Notes: generated from the sequence alone by a model not told the origin. Counted from the first letter of the stretch, positions 41,591 through 50,429 are shown. The stretch: DNA of 64,000 bases from Streptomyces sp. Ag109_O5-1 (GCF_003814875.1 NZ_RKQF01000001.1:6200001-6264000); one strand, 5' to 3'. A program made the numbers and translations.

Positions 41591-42598
41591 ATGGAACTTC
41601 ACGACGTCTGGTTCGTCCTGATCGCCGTCCTGTGGACCGGCTACTTCTTCCTGGAGGGCTTCGACTTCGGGGTCGGCATCCTCACCAAACTGCTGGCCCG
41701 CGACCGGCTGGAGAAGCGGGTGCTGATCAACACGATCGGCCCCGTCTGGGACGGCAACGAGGTGTGGCTGCTCACCGCGGGCGGCGCCACCTTCGCCGCC
41801 TTCCCCGAGTGGTACGCCACGCTCTTCTCCGGCTTCTATCTGCCCCTGCTGGTCATCCTGGTCTGCCTGATCGTCCGCGGTGTCGCCTTCGAGTACCGGG
41901 CCAAGCGGCCCGAGGAGAACTGGCAGCGCAACTGGGAGACCGCGATCTTCTGGACCTCGCTGATCCCGGCGTTCCTGTGGGGTGTGGCCTTCGGGAACAT
42001 CGTCCACGGTGTGAAGATCGACCGGCACTTCGAGTACGTCGGCACCGTCTGGGACCTGCTCAACCCGTACGCCCTGCTGGGCGGACTGGTGACGCTGACG
42101 CTGTTCACCTTCCACGGCACGGTGTTCACCGCGCTCAAGACCGTCGGTGACATCCGGGTACGGGCACGAAAGCTGGCGACCAAGGTCGGCCTTCTCACCG
42201 CCGTGGTGGCGCTGGCCTTCCTGCTCTGGACCCAGGCCGACAGCGGTGACGCCAAGAGCCTGGTGGCCCTGGTCGTGGCGGTCGTCGCGCTACTGACGGC
42301 CCTCGGGGCGAATCTGCGGGGCCGTGAGGGGTGGGCGTTCGCCCTGTCCGGCGTGACCATCGTGGCCGCCGTGGCGATGCTCTTCCTGTCGCTCTTCCCG
42401 AACGTCATGCCGTCGTCGCTCAACGGGGACTGGAGCCTCACGGTCACCAACGCCTCGTCGAGTCCGTACACCCTGAAGATCATGACCTGGCTGGCGGCGA
42501 TAGCCACGCCGCTCGTCCTGCTCTACCAGGGATGGACGTACTGGGTGTTCCGCAAGCGGATCGGCACGCAGCACATCGCGACCGAAGCCGCGCACTGA
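41591..42598 (+). CDS. cydB: cytochrome bd oxidase subunit II
   Basis: A 335-residue membrane protein with eight or so helices, the second half of the bd oxidase. It has ELHDVWFVLIAVLWTGYFFLEGFDFGVGIL at the N-terminus and IGPVWDGNEVWLLTAGGATFAAFPEWYATLFSGFYLPL as the family block. It has no catalytic haem of its own but stabilises the complex. ATG 41591 is 18 bases after cydA with GGGAGA upstream. The gap to cydCD is 71 bases and holds one parS, with a second at the next start codon. Confidence 0.97.
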   Translation: MELHDVWFVLIAVLWTGYFFLEGFDFGVGILTKLLARDRLEKRVLINTIGPVWDGNEVWLLTAGGATFAAFPEWYATLFSGFYLPLLVILVCLIVRGVAFEYRAKRPEENWQRNWETAIFWTSLIPAFLWGVAFGNIVHGVKIDRHFEYVGTVWDLLNPYALLGGLVTLTLFTFHGTVFTALKTVGDIRVRARKLATKVGLLTAVVALAFLLWTQADSGDAKSLVALVVAVVALLTALGANLRGREGWAFALSGVTIVAAVAMLFLSLFPNVMPSSLNGDWSLTVTNASSSPYTLKIMTWLAAIATPLVLLYQGWTYWVFRKRIGTQHIATEAAH

Positions 42599-42634
42599 GT
42601 CCGACGGGCAGGGTGATTCACGGTGATCCGCACT

Positions 42635-42648
42635 GTTTCACGTGAAAC
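42635..42648. other. parS (ParB-binding site)
   Basis: Exact GTTTCACGTGAAAC in the cydB-cydCD gap, 37 bp start-to-start from the site at 42672. Confidence 0.92.
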
Positions 42649-42669
42649 ACCCTCCCTGGACCGAAGGGC

Positions 42670-45600
42670 ATGTTTCACGTGAAACCAATCGATCCACGTC
42701 TGCTGCGTTATGCCCGTGCCACCCGCCTCTTCCTGGTGGCCGTCGTCGGTCTCGGTGCCGTCGGTGCCGGGCTGGTCATCGCCCAGGCGATGCTCATCGC
42801 CGAAGTGGTGGTCGGGGCCTTCCAACACGGCCACTCGGTCTCCGAACTCCGGACTCCCCTGACGCTGTTGGCGGGCGTCGCCGTCGGCCGGGCGCTGGTC
42901 TCCTGGCTCACCGAGCTCGCCGCGCACCGGGCGAGCGCGGCGGTCAAGTCCGAACTGCGTGGACGGCTCCTGGACCGGGCGGTGGCGCTCGGCCCGAGCT
43001 GGCTGAGCGGTCAGCGGACCGGATCGCTGGTCACCCTCGCCACGCGCGGTGTCGATGCCCTCGACGACTACTTCTCGCGCTATCTGCCGCAGTTGGGGCT
43101 CGCGGTGGTCGTGCCGGTCGCGGTGCTGGCGCGGATCGTCACGGAGGACTGGGTCTCCGCGGCGATCATCGTCGGGACCCTGCCGCTCATCCCGCTCTTC
43201 ATGGTGCTGATCGGCTGGGCCACGCAGTCCCGGACGGACCGGCAGTGGCGGCTGCTGTCCCGGCTCTCCGGCCACTTCCTGGACGTGGTCGCCGGGCTGC
43301 CCACGCTGAAGGTGTTCGGCCGGGCCAAGGCCCAGGCCGAGTCCATCCGCCGGATCACCGGCGAGTACCGGCAGGCGACCATGCGGACGCTGCGGATCGC
43401 CTTCCTCTCCTCCTTCGCGCTGGAACTGCTCGCCACGCTGTCGGTGGCGCTGGTCGCCGTGACCATCGGAATGCGGCTCGTCCATGGCGACATGGACCTG
43501 TACACCGGGCTGGTCATCCTGGTGCTGGCACCCGAGGCGTATCTGCCGTTGCGCCAGGTGGGCGCCCAGTTCCACGCGGCGGCGGAAGGGCTCGCGGCGG
43601 CGGAGGAGATCTTCACGGTGCTGGAGACTCCGGTGCCGGCGCCCGGTGCGGGCGCGGTCCCCTCGGATGCTTCTCTGGCCTTCGAAGGGGTGACGGTCCG
43701 CTATCCCGACCGGTCGGCGGATGCGGTCACCGACGTCTCTTTCACCGTCGAACCGGGCGAGACCGTCGCGCTGGTCGGACCCAGCGGGGTGGGCAAGTCG
43801 ACGCTGTTGAACGTGCTGCTGGGGTTCGTACGGCCGACGGAGGGCCGGGTGCGGGTCGGAGGGGCCGGAGGGGGCGGGGGAGTCGATCTCGCCGACGTCG
43901 ACCTGGAGGAGTGGCGGTCGCGGATCGCGTGGGTGCCGCAGCGGCCGCATCTGTACGCCGGGACGATCGCCGAGAACGTACGGCTCGCGCGCCCCGATGC
44001 GGACGACGACGCCGTGCGCCGGGCGTTGCGGGACGCGGGGGCGCTGGAGTTCGTGGACGCGCTGCCTGAGGGTGCCGGGACCGTGCTCGGTGAGGACGGC
44101 GCCGGGTTGTCCGCCGGGCAGCGGCAGCGGCTGGCGCTGGCGCGGGCGTTTCTCGCCGACCGGCCTGTGCTCTTGTTGGACGAGCCGACTGCTGCGCTGG
44201 ACGGGGCGACCGAGGCGGAGGTTGTGGCGGCGGTACGACGGCTCTCCGAGGGGCGGACCGTGTTGCTGGTGGTGCACCGGCCGGCGTTGCTCTCGGCGGC
44301 GGACCGCGTGGTGCGGCTCTTCGGCAGCGAGGCCCCCAGGGGGCTCCGCCCCCTGGACCCCCAGAACCTCCGCCCACCCACCACCCGACTCGGTCAATCG
44401 GAAAGCGAGGCGATCGACCGTCTCGGTGGTCTGGGAGGTGCGGCGGCCGACCGACTCGGTCAATTGGGAGGTGCGGCGGCCGACCGACTCGGTGGGCTGG
44501 AAAGTGCGGCGGCCGACCGACTCGGTGGGCTGGACAGTGGGGCGGTGGAGCTGCCTGGGCGGGTGGCGCGTGGCTCTGTGGCGTCCGCGTGCGTGCGGCG
44601 CCGGAGCGTGCTCGCTCGTGTTCGTGCTGCCTCCGGGGCACGGCGGGGGCGGTTGTTGCTTGCTCTGTTGCTCGGGGCTCTTGCGCTCGGTAGTGCCGTC
44701 GGGCTGATGGCGACCTCCGGGTGGTTGATCTCGCGGGCCTCGCAGGAACCGCCGGTGCTGTATCTGATGGTGGCCGTCACGGCCACGCGGGCCTTCGGGA
44801 TCGGGCGGGCCGTGTTCCGGTACGGCGAGCGGCTCGTGTCGCACGATGCCGTGCTGCGGATGCTGGCCGATACCCGGGTGGCCGTGTACCGGCGCCTTGA
44901 GCGGCTCGCCCCCGCCGGGCTTCGGGCGGCCAGGCGGGGTGATCTGCTCAGCCGGCTGGTCGCCGACGTCGACACGCTGCAGGACTACTGGCTGCGCTGG
45001 CTGCTGCCGGCCGGGGTCGCGGTTGCCGTCTCCGCAGGGGCCGTGGGGTTCACGGCCTGGCTCCTGCCCGAGGCCGGGGCCGCGCTCGCGGTGGGGCTGC
45101 TGGCGGCCGGAGTCGGTGTTCCGCTGGTGACCTCCGCCGTGGCCCGGCGTGCCGAGCACCGGCTGGCGCCCGCCCGCGGGTTGCTGGCCACCCGGGTGAC
45201 CGACCTGCTCACCGGCACTGCCGAGCTGACGGTCGCCGGTGCGCTGCCCGTTCGTACGGAGGAAGCCCGGCGGGCCGACCACACGCTCACCCGGATCGCC
45301 TCCCGGGGCGCCACCGCCACCGCGCTCGGTGACGGGCTGACCGCACTGCTGACGGGGCTCACCGTCGCGGCCACCGCGCTGCTGGGTGCCCAGGGGGTCG
45401 CCGACGGCCGGCTGAGCGGGGTGGCGATGGCGGTCGTGGTCCTCACTCCGCTGGCCGCCTTCGAGGCCGTACTGGGGCTGCCGCTCGCCGTGCGGCACCG
45501 GCAGCGGGTGCGCAGGAGCGCCGAGCGCATCTACGAAGTGCTGGACGCCCCCGAGCCCGTGCGCGAGCCGGAGCGGCCGCGCCAGGCCCCCGCGACGCCC

Positions 45601-46350
45601 TTCCCCGTCGTACTGAAGGGCCTGTCCGCCCGGTACGAGGGCCAGGGACGGGAGGCCCTCGCCGGGCTCGACCTCACCCTCCCCGAGGGGCACAGGGTCG
45701 CGGTGGTCGGTCCCTCCGGCTCCGGCAAGACGACCCTCGCGCAGGTCCTGCTGCGGTTCCTCGACCCGGACGCGGGCTCCTACACGCTCGCCGGTGTGGA
45801 CGCGTTCGGCATGGACGGCGACGACGTACGGCGGCTGGTCGGGCTGTGTGCCCAGGATGCGCACCTCTTCGACAGTTCGGTCCGCGAGAACCTGCTGCTC
45901 GCCCGGAAGGACGCCACCGAGGACGACCTGCGGGACGCGCTGGGCCGGGCCCGGCTGCTCGACTGGGTGGACGGGTTGCCCGACGGGCTGGACACCCTCG
46001 TCGGCGAGCACGGGGCCCGGCTCTCCGGCGGGCAGCGGCAGCGGCTGGCACTCGCCCGGGCGCTGCTCGCGGACTTCCCGGTGCTCGTCCTGGACGAGCC
46101 CGCCGAGCATCTGGACCTGCCCACGGCGGATGCGCTCACCGCGGATCTGCTGGCCGCGACCGAGGGCCGGACGACCCTTCTCATCACGCACCGGTTGGCG
46201 GGGCTCGATGCCGTGGACGAGGTGATCGTGCTCGGCGAGGGCCGGGTGGTGCAGCGTGGACCGTATGCGGAGCTGGCCGCCGCGGTCGGGCCGCTGCGGG
46301 CGATGGCGGAGCGGGAGGCGGCGGCGGAGTCGCTGGTGGGAGCGGCCTAG
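42670..46350 (+). CDS. cydCD: fused thiol-exporting ABC transporter CydDC
   Basis: A 1226-residue fusion of two ABC half-transporters. The N-terminal CydD-like half has membrane helices (about 15-300), Walker A GPSGVGKST (Lys376) and the LSAGQRQRLALARAF signature. A linker (about 545-635) contains four copies of an 11-residue repeat DRLGGLxxAAA. The C-terminal CydC-like half has Walker A GPSGSGKTT (Lys1020) and LSGGQRQRLALARALL. The complex exports glutathione/cysteine-type thiols, or the actinobacterial equivalent, and is required for bd oxidase assembly. The start ATG overlaps parS; no clear ribosome site precedes it. The fusion is normal for Streptomyces. Confidence 0.95.
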   Translation: MFHVKPIDPRLLRYARATRLFLVAVVGLGAVGAGLVIAQAMLIAEVVVGAFQHGHSVSELRTPLTLLAGVAVGRALVSWLTELAAHRASAAVKSELRGRLLDRAVALGPSWLSGQRTGSLVTLATRGVDALDDYFSRYLPQLGLAVVVPVAVLARIVTEDWVSAAIIVGTLPLIPLFMVLIGWATQSRTDRQWRLLSRLSGHFLDVVAGLPTLKVFGRAKAQAESIRRITGEYRQATMRTLRIAFLSSFALELLATLSVALVAVTIGMRLVHGDMDLYTGLVILVLAPEAYLPLRQVGAQFHAAAEGLAAAEEIFTVLETPVPAPGAGAVPSDASLAFEGVTVRYPDRSADAVTDVSFTVEPGETVALVGPSGVGKSTLLNVLLGFVRPTEGRVRVGGAGGGGGVDLADVDLEEWRSRIAWVPQRPHLYAGTIAENVRLARPDADDDAVRRALRDAGALEFVDALPEGAGTVLGEDGAGLSAGQRQRLALARAFLADRPVLLLDEPTAALDGATEAEVVAAVRRLSEGRTVLLVVHRPALLSAADRVVRLFGSEAPRGLRPLDPQNLRPPTTRLGQSESEAIDRLGGLGGAAADRLGQLGGAAADRLGGLESAAADRLGGLDSGAVELPGRVARGSVASACVRRRSVLARVRAASGARRGRLLLALLLGALALGSAVGLMATSGWLISRASQEPPVLYLMVAVTATRAFGIGRAVFRYGERLVSHDAVLRMLADTRVAVYRRLERLAPAGLRAARRGDLLSRLVADVDTLQDYWLRWLLPAGVAVAVSAGAVGFTAWLLPEAGAALAVGLLAAGVGVPLVTSAVARRAEHRLAPARGLLATRVTDLLTGTAELTVAGALPVRTEEARRADHTLTRIASRGATATALGDGLTALLTGLTVAATALLGAQGVADGRLSGVAMAVVVLTPLAAFEAVLGLPLAVRHRQRVRRSAERIYEVLDAPEPVREPERPRQAPATPFPVVLKGLSARYEGQGREALAGLDLTLPEGHRVAVVGPSGSGKTTLAQVLLRFLDPDAGSYTLAGVDAFGMDGDDVRRLVGLCAQDAHLFDSSVRENLLLARKDATEDDLRDALGRARLLDWVDGLPDGLDTLVGEHGARLSGGQRQRLALARALLADFPVLVLDEPAEHLDLPTADALTADLLAATEGRTTLLITHRLAGLDAVDEVIVLGEGRVVQRGPYAELAAAVGPLRAMAEREAAAESLVGAA
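42672..42685. other. parS overlapping the cydCD start codon
   Basis: Exact GTTTCACGTGAAAC. Its first G is the last base of the ATG at 42670-42672, so codons 2-5 (FHVK) are specified by parS. Confidence 0.92.
44416..44547 (+). repeat. four tandem 33 bp repeats in the cydCD linker
   Basis: Units start at 44416, 44449, 44482 and 44515, in frame. They encode DRLGGLGGAAA, DRLGQLGGAAA, DRLGGLESAAA and DRLGGLDSGAV. The near-identity at DNA level suggests recent slippage expansion. Confidence 0.9.
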
Positions 46351-46390
46351 CCCGCGGATGGTCGCTCGTGGGAGCGGCCTAGCCCGCGGA
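46329..46390. repeat. 32 bp tandem duplication at the cydCD 3' end
   Basis: 46329-46358 is repeated at 46361-46390 with one mismatch over 30 bases. The cydCD stop TAG (46348-46350) lies in the first copy, and the second copy carries a duplicate stop outside the gene. Confidence 0.85.
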
Positions 46391-46399
46391 CAGTCGGGT

Positions 46400-47287
46400 T
46401 CAGATGCGGGCGGCCAGCATCCGCTCGATCACGACCGCCACCCCGTCCTCGTTGTTGGCGACCGTGCGGCCCGAGGCGGCGGCGATGACGTCGGGGTGGG
46501 CGTTGCCCATCGCGTACGACTGCCCGGCCCAGGTCAGCATCTCGACGTCGTTGGGCATGTCACCGAAGGCGACGACCTCCTCGTGCGAGATACCGCGCTC
46601 GGCGCACTCCAGGGCGAGGGTGCTCGCTTTGGAGACACCCGGACCGCTGATCTCCAGCAGGGCGCTGGGGCTGGACCGGGTGACGGTGGCACGGTCGCCG
46701 ATGGCGAGGCGGGCGCGGGAGAGGAAGGCGTCGGGGTCGAGATCGAAGTGGTAGGCAAGGATCTTGAGCACGGGCTCGCCGGCGCTCGGACCGTCGGCCG
46801 CGAGGATCTCCTCCGCGGGCAGCAGATGGTCGGGTATCTCCATGTGCAGCTTGGGATAGGCCGGCTCCTGGTGGAAGCCGTACGTCTGCTCGATCGCGTA
46901 CACCGTGCCCGGCACGGCGTCGCGCAGCAGCCCCACGGCGTCCAGCGCGTTCTCCCGGGCCAGTTGGCGCACCTTCACGAACCGGTGGGCGCCGGGGCCG
47001 CCGTGCAGGTCGACCACGGCGGCGCCGTTGCCGCAGATCGCCAGGCCGTGGCCGTGCACATGGTCGCTGACGACGTCCATCCAGCGGGCCGGGCGGCCGG
47101 TGACGAAGAAGACCGCGATGCCCGCCTCCTCGGCGGCGGCCAGCGCGGCGACCGTCCTCGGGGAGACCGACTTGTCGTCGCGCAGCAGGGTGCCGTCGAG
47201 ATCGGTGGCGATCAGCCGCGGCGGGGTCGCGAAGGCAGGGGTCTCGGGCTGTCGGGTCGCTGAGGTCACCGGGCCATTCTCGCGCAT
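46400..47287 (-). CDS. HAD-superfamily Cof-type phosphatase
   Basis: A 295-residue HAD IIB hydrolase. Motif I is IATDLDGTLLR, motif II is VFFVTGRPARW, and the lysine/motif IV region is GVSKASTLALE then VAFGDMPNDVEML. The C2B cap lies between. Such proteins dephosphorylate sugars or flavin precursors; the substrate here is unknown. A very similar protein is encoded at 57449. The start is uncertain: ATG 47287 (MRENGPVTSATR) or GTG 47269. It follows the LLM oxidoreductase on the same strand. Confidence 0.85.
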   Translation of the reverse strand: MRENGPVTSATRQPETPAFATPPRLIATDLDGTLLRDDKSVSPRTVAALAAAEEAGIAVFFVTGRPARWMDVVSDHVHGHGLAICGNGAAVVDLHGGPGAHRFVKVRQLARENALDAVGLLRDAVPGTVYAIEQTYGFHQEPAYPKLHMEIPDHLLPAEEILAADGPSAGEPVLKILAYHFDLDPDAFLSRARLAIGDRATVTRSSPSALLEISGPGVSKASTLALECAERGISHEEVVAFGDMPNDVEMLTWAGQSYAMGNAHPDVIAAASGRTVANNEDGVAVVIERMLAARI

Positions 47288-47358
47288 ATGCCCGCACGGC
47301 AGTGCGGCACAGTGCACAGATGAGACACAGACGACTCCGAAGCGTCTCTGACCGCGCT

Positions 47359-48261
47359 TCAGACCAGCTGGGCCGGGGCCTCCATGGCGATCTGCTCGAA
47401 GACCTTCTGCTCGGCCGCGAAGTCCGAGTCGGGGATGGGCCAGTGGATCACCAGCTCGGTGAAGCCCAGCTCCTGGTGGCGGCCGGCGAAGTCCACGAAG
47501 GCGTCCAGGGACTCCAGCGGACGGCCGCGGTCCGGAGTGAAGCCGGTGAGCAGGACCTTGTCCAGTTCCCCCGCATCCCGGCCGATCGCCGCACAGGCCT
47601 CGCCGAGCTTCCCCAGCTGACCGCGCAGCGCCTCCACCGACTCCTCGGGAGTGCCGTTCTCGTACAGCTTCGGGTCGCCGGTGGTCACCCACGCCTGGCC
47701 GTGGCGCGCGGCCAGCTTCAGCCCGCGCGGGCCGGTGGCCGCGACCGCGAAGGGCAGCCGGGGTCGCTGCACACAGCCGGGAATGTTGCGCGCCTCGTGG
47801 GCCGAGTAGAACTCGCCTCCGTACGTCACCGAGTCCTCGGTGAGCAGCCGGTCGAGCAGCGGCACGAACTCGGCGAACCGGTCGGCGCGCTCGCGCGGGG
47901 TCCACGGCTCCTGGCCCAGCGCGGTGGCGTCGAAGCCGTTGCCGCCCGCGCCGATGCCGAGGGTGACGCGGCCGCCGGAGATGTCGTCCAGGGAGATCAG
48001 CTCCTTGGCGAGCGGCACCGGATGCCGGAAGTTCGGCGAGGTGACGAGTGTGCCCAGGCGCAGCCGGTCGGTGACGGACGCGGCGGCGGTCAGTGTCGGA
48101 ATCGCACCGAACCACGGGCCGTCGCGGAAGGTGCGCCAGGAGAGGTGGTCGTAGGTGTAGGCGGTGTGGAAGCCCAGTTCCTCGGCCCGCGTCCACGCGG
48201 AACCGCCGCCCTCGCTCCAGCGGCGGTACGGGAGGATCACGGTGCTCAGGCGCAGACTCAT
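47359..48261 (-). CDS. LLM-class flavin/F420-dependent oxidoreductase
   Basis: A 300-residue luciferase-like TIM barrel. It opens MSLRLSTVILPYRRWSEG, then has TAYTYDHLSW, RLRLGTLVTSPNFRHPVPLAKELISLDDISGGRVTLGIGAGG and LPFAVAATGPRGLKLAARHGQAWVT. The pattern fits the actinobacterial F420-dependent LLM group. The substrate is unknown. It lies 71 bases before the HAD gene on the same strand, with no hairpin between them, so they may be cotranscribed. Confidence 0.87.
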   Translation of the reverse strand: MSLRLSTVILPYRRWSEGGGSAWTRAEELGFHTAYTYDHLSWRTFRDGPWFGAIPTLTAAASVTDRLRLGTLVTSPNFRHPVPLAKELISLDDISGGRVTLGIGAGGNGFDATALGQEPWTPRERADRFAEFVPLLDRLLTEDSVTYGGEFYSAHEARNIPGCVQRPRLPFAVAATGPRGLKLAARHGQAWVTTGDPKLYENGTPEESVEALRGQLGKLGEACAAIGRDAGELDKVLLTGFTPDRGRPLESLDAFVDFAGRHQELGFTELVIHWPIPDSDFAAEQKVFEQIAMEAPAQLV

Positions 48262-48303
48262 GCGTCCGAGACTAAGGGGACCCGTCCGCGACGGACGAAA
48301 CGG

Positions 48304-48786
48304 TCACCGTATGCGGCCGTTCAGCCACGGCGTGAGCAGGCCGACGGTGAGGTGCTCCTTGTACGTCCGGTCCCCGGGCAGCGGCACGACCAGCCACGCG
48401 GCGGGCGGGAAGCGGCGGCTCCGGACATGGGCCAGGCCGCCGAAGACGGAGCGCAGGAACGGGGGTACGTCGTCGCGCGGGACGTCGTGGCACGCGATGC
48501 CCTCGACGGTGATCAGCGCGTCGTCATCGGGGTAGAGCCGCACGCTCACCCGGGGCACCCCGCCGAACTCGGCGTACGCCTCGTGCGGCAGTGAACCGTC
48601 CGGGTCCAGGGTGACGCCGAAGCCCGCCGCGCTGCGGCGCGAGGTCTGGTCGGCGCCGATGTCGTGTGTCACCTCGATCGCGTGGCCGTACTCGGCGGCG
48701 ATCGCGCGGAGCGCGGTGACGGCCGCCTCGGTGGTCGGAAGGTGCTCCTGGCGCTCCTGGTACTCCGAATGGTCCATACCACTCAT
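48304..48786 (-). CDS. conserved-looking protein of unknown function
   Basis: A 160-residue soluble protein that I do not recognise. A predicted alpha/beta pattern includes HAIEVTHDIGADQTSRR, PRVSVRLYPDDDALITVEGI and a Pro-rich AWLVVPLPGDRTYKEHLTVGLL. It has no signal peptide or membrane segment. It starts 10 bases after the kptA stop on the same strand, so it is likely in the same operon. Codon use is like its neighbours. A second ATG three codons in is an alternative start. Confidence 0.65.
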   Translation of the reverse strand: MSGMDHSEYQERQEHLPTTEAAVTALRAIAAEYGHAIEVTHDIGADQTSRRSAAGFGVTLDPDGSLPHEAYAEFGGVPRVSVRLYPDDDALITVEGIACHDVPRDDVPPFLRSVFGGLAHVRSRRFPPAAWLVVPLPGDRTYKEHLTVGLLTPWLNGRIR

Positions 48787-48796
48787 GATGCAGGGG

Positions 48797-49372
48797 TCAG
48801 TGCGGATCGGGGAAGCGCAGGTACTTCGGCGGTACGGCCTGTGTCAGCCACACCCCGTTCGCGCTGATGTGGAAGACATGGCCGTCCCGGTGCATCGCGT
48901 CCGCGTCGACCGACAGCACGACCGGGCGGCCGCGCCGGGCGCCGACCCGTGTCGCGGTCTCCCGGTCCGCCGACAGATGTACATCGTGCCTGTTCATGGG
49001 CCTGAGACCCTCGGTCCGGATCGCGTCCAGGTTCCGGGCGACGGTGCCGTGGTAGAGGTACGGCGGCGGGGTCGCCGGGGGCAGTCCGAGCTCGACGTCG
49101 ATGCTGTGGCCCTGGCTGGCGCGGATCCGGGTGCCCTCGATCGCGAACCGCTGCTTGTCGTTGGCGGCGACCACATGGTCCAGCTCCTCGCGGGTGACCG
49201 GGAAGCCGTGCGCCGCCGTCGCCGCGAGCAGTGTGTCGATCTCCACCCAGCCGGCCTCGTCGAGGCTGAGACCGATGCGTTCGGGCTGGTGGCGAAGGTG
49301 CTTCGAGAGGTACTTCGACACCTTCACGGTGCGCCGCTCGTCCCACCCTCCTTCGTTGTGTCTCTCGTTCAT
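48797..49372 (-). CDS. kptA: RNA 2'-phosphotransferase (KptA/Tpt1 family)
   Basis: A 191-residue KptA protein. Core motifs are VSKYLSKHLRHQPE at the N-terminus, IRASQGHSID, YHGT in PPYLYHGTVARNLDAI and RHDVHLS. It moves an internal RNA 2'-phosphate to NAD+, giving ADP-ribose 1'',2''-cyclic phosphate. Bacteria generally lack the tRNA-splicing pathway that makes such ends, so its natural substrate is unclear. ATG 49372 is chosen over the upstream frame to 49408. Two DnaA boxes lie 76-109 bases upstream. Confidence 0.9.
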   Translation of the reverse strand: MNERHNEGGWDERRTVKVSKYLSKHLRHQPERIGLSLDEAGWVEIDTLLAATAAHGFPVTREELDHVVAANDKQRFAIEGTRIRASQGHSIDVELGLPPATPPPYLYHGTVARNLDAIRTEGLRPMNRHDVHLSADRETATRVGARRGRPVVLSVDADAMHRDGHVFHISANGVWLTQAVPPKYLRFPDPH

Positions 49373-49447
49373 GTCACCAGCGTGCCGGGAGAGACGCGGA
49401 TCACGCACTTATTTTTCGCCCGAGGTTTGATCCACAACCAAGTCGGG

Positions 49448-49481
49448 TTATCCACAGGGGAATTGGCCGCGCTGTGGACAA
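49448..49481. promoter_or_regulatory. pair of inverted DnaA boxes
   Basis: TTATCCACA at 49448-49456 (forward) and TGTGGACAA at 49473-49481 (reverse of TTGTCCACA) are both exact. They lie between kptA and the merR-type gene, both on the minus strand. Confidence 0.6.
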
Positions 49482-49493
49482 CTGCTGGGCGAT

Positions 49494-50414
49494 TCAAGGT
49501 GTTTCGTCAAGATCGTTAACAGGGTGGTGATGTGCGGTCAGGGCGTCCAAATGGCGCGCCTGGACCTCTCGTTCGGTGGCGAGCGCGATGAACTCCGCAG
49601 TGCGGTCCGGGCCAACGAGGCGCTGTACGGCCTGGATCGTTTCGGCCGGGAGAGCCACGACAAGCGTCTCGTCCCGGGTTTTTGGCCGCTCCCCCGTCGC
49701 GAGGTGCCGCCGCACCTCCCGGGTCGCGAACAGGCGCATGGCCCGCGCCAGTTCGGCGTCCACGGTCTGCTGGGCGAGGGGCCGCAGACGTCGTACGAGA
49801 GAGGCCGCCTCGGCCGCCTTCGCGTCGGTGCGGTGGTCCGGGTCGTCGAGGTAGCGGGCGAAGACGTGCTCGGTAGTGAACTCCAGGAAACGGGCGGCTA
49901 TGTGCTCGACCTGGACCCTCAACTCCCGCAGGTGGTCCGAGATCGCGGTGAGCGGGACCCCGGCCGCGTACAACTCGGCGGCCACAGCCAGCTCTTGTGG
50001 GCTCGGCACGAGGAAGGAGTCGGGGTCGCCGTCCACCGGTTCCAGTACGCCGAGTTCCAGGGCCTCGGCAACGGCCCCCTCGTCCGGGGCGCTGCCGAAA
50101 CGGGCGTCGAGGTCGGCGCGGGAGAGACGGGCCGGTTCCTCGTCGGTCCAGGGGCCCTCGGCCTCGGTGACGAGACCGAGGACGCCGCCGAGGCCGCGGC
50201 CGGTGTCCCAGGCGTCGAGCAACTCCTTGATTGAGGCCAGGGTGTAGCCGCGGGCGAGGAGGTCGGCGATCTGGTGGAGGCGGGTCAGATGGACGTCGGA
50301 GTAGAGGTTGGCGCGCCCCCGCCGCTCCGGGCGGGGGAGCAGGCCCTTGTCCTGGTAGGCGCGGACGGTCCGGACGGAGGTCCCGGAGCGGTGGGCCAAG
50401 TCTTCTATGCGCAC
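49494..50414 (-). CDS. MerR-family transcriptional regulator
   Basis: A 306-residue MerR-type regulator. The HTH is MRIEDLAHRSGTSVRTVRAYQDKGLLPRPERRGRANLYSD, with the coiled helix RLHQIADLLARGYTLASIKELLDAWDTGRG. A long C-terminal domain (about 100-306) has no Cys metal site, so it is not a metal sensor. It overlaps nothing and precedes kptA on this strand. The peptidase/hydrolase operon ends 15 bases upstream, suggesting it could lie in the same transcript. Confidence 0.87.
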   Translation of the reverse strand: MRIEDLAHRSGTSVRTVRAYQDKGLLPRPERRGRANLYSDVHLTRLHQIADLLARGYTLASIKELLDAWDTGRGLGGVLGLVTEAEGPWTDEEPARLSRADLDARFGSAPDEGAVAEALELGVLEPVDGDPDSFLVPSPQELAVAAELYAAGVPLTAISDHLRELRVQVEHIAARFLEFTTEHVFARYLDDPDHRTDAKAAEAASLVRRLRPLAQQTVDAELARAMRLFATREVRRHLATGERPKTRDETLVVALPAETIQAVQRLVGPDRTAEFIALATEREVQARHLDALTAHHHPVNDLDETP

Positions 50415-50429
50415 CTCACGCCACCCCTG

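Noticed and set aside
44416..44547. Short repeats resembling a CRISPR array.
   Set aside because: The units are contiguous, in frame and coding, without unique spacers or cas genes.
42523..46191. A 1222-codon open frame on the minus strand opposite cydCD.
   Set aside because: It mirrors the GC-rich codon pattern of cydCD, has Pro/Arg/Gly-rich content and no domain. The plus-strand CydCD is unmistakable.
46400..48196. A 598-codon frame that would fuse the HAD protein to an upstream segment.
   Set aside because: The upstream part is an out-of-frame shadow of the LLM oxidoreductase, which has its own clear frame at 47359-48261.
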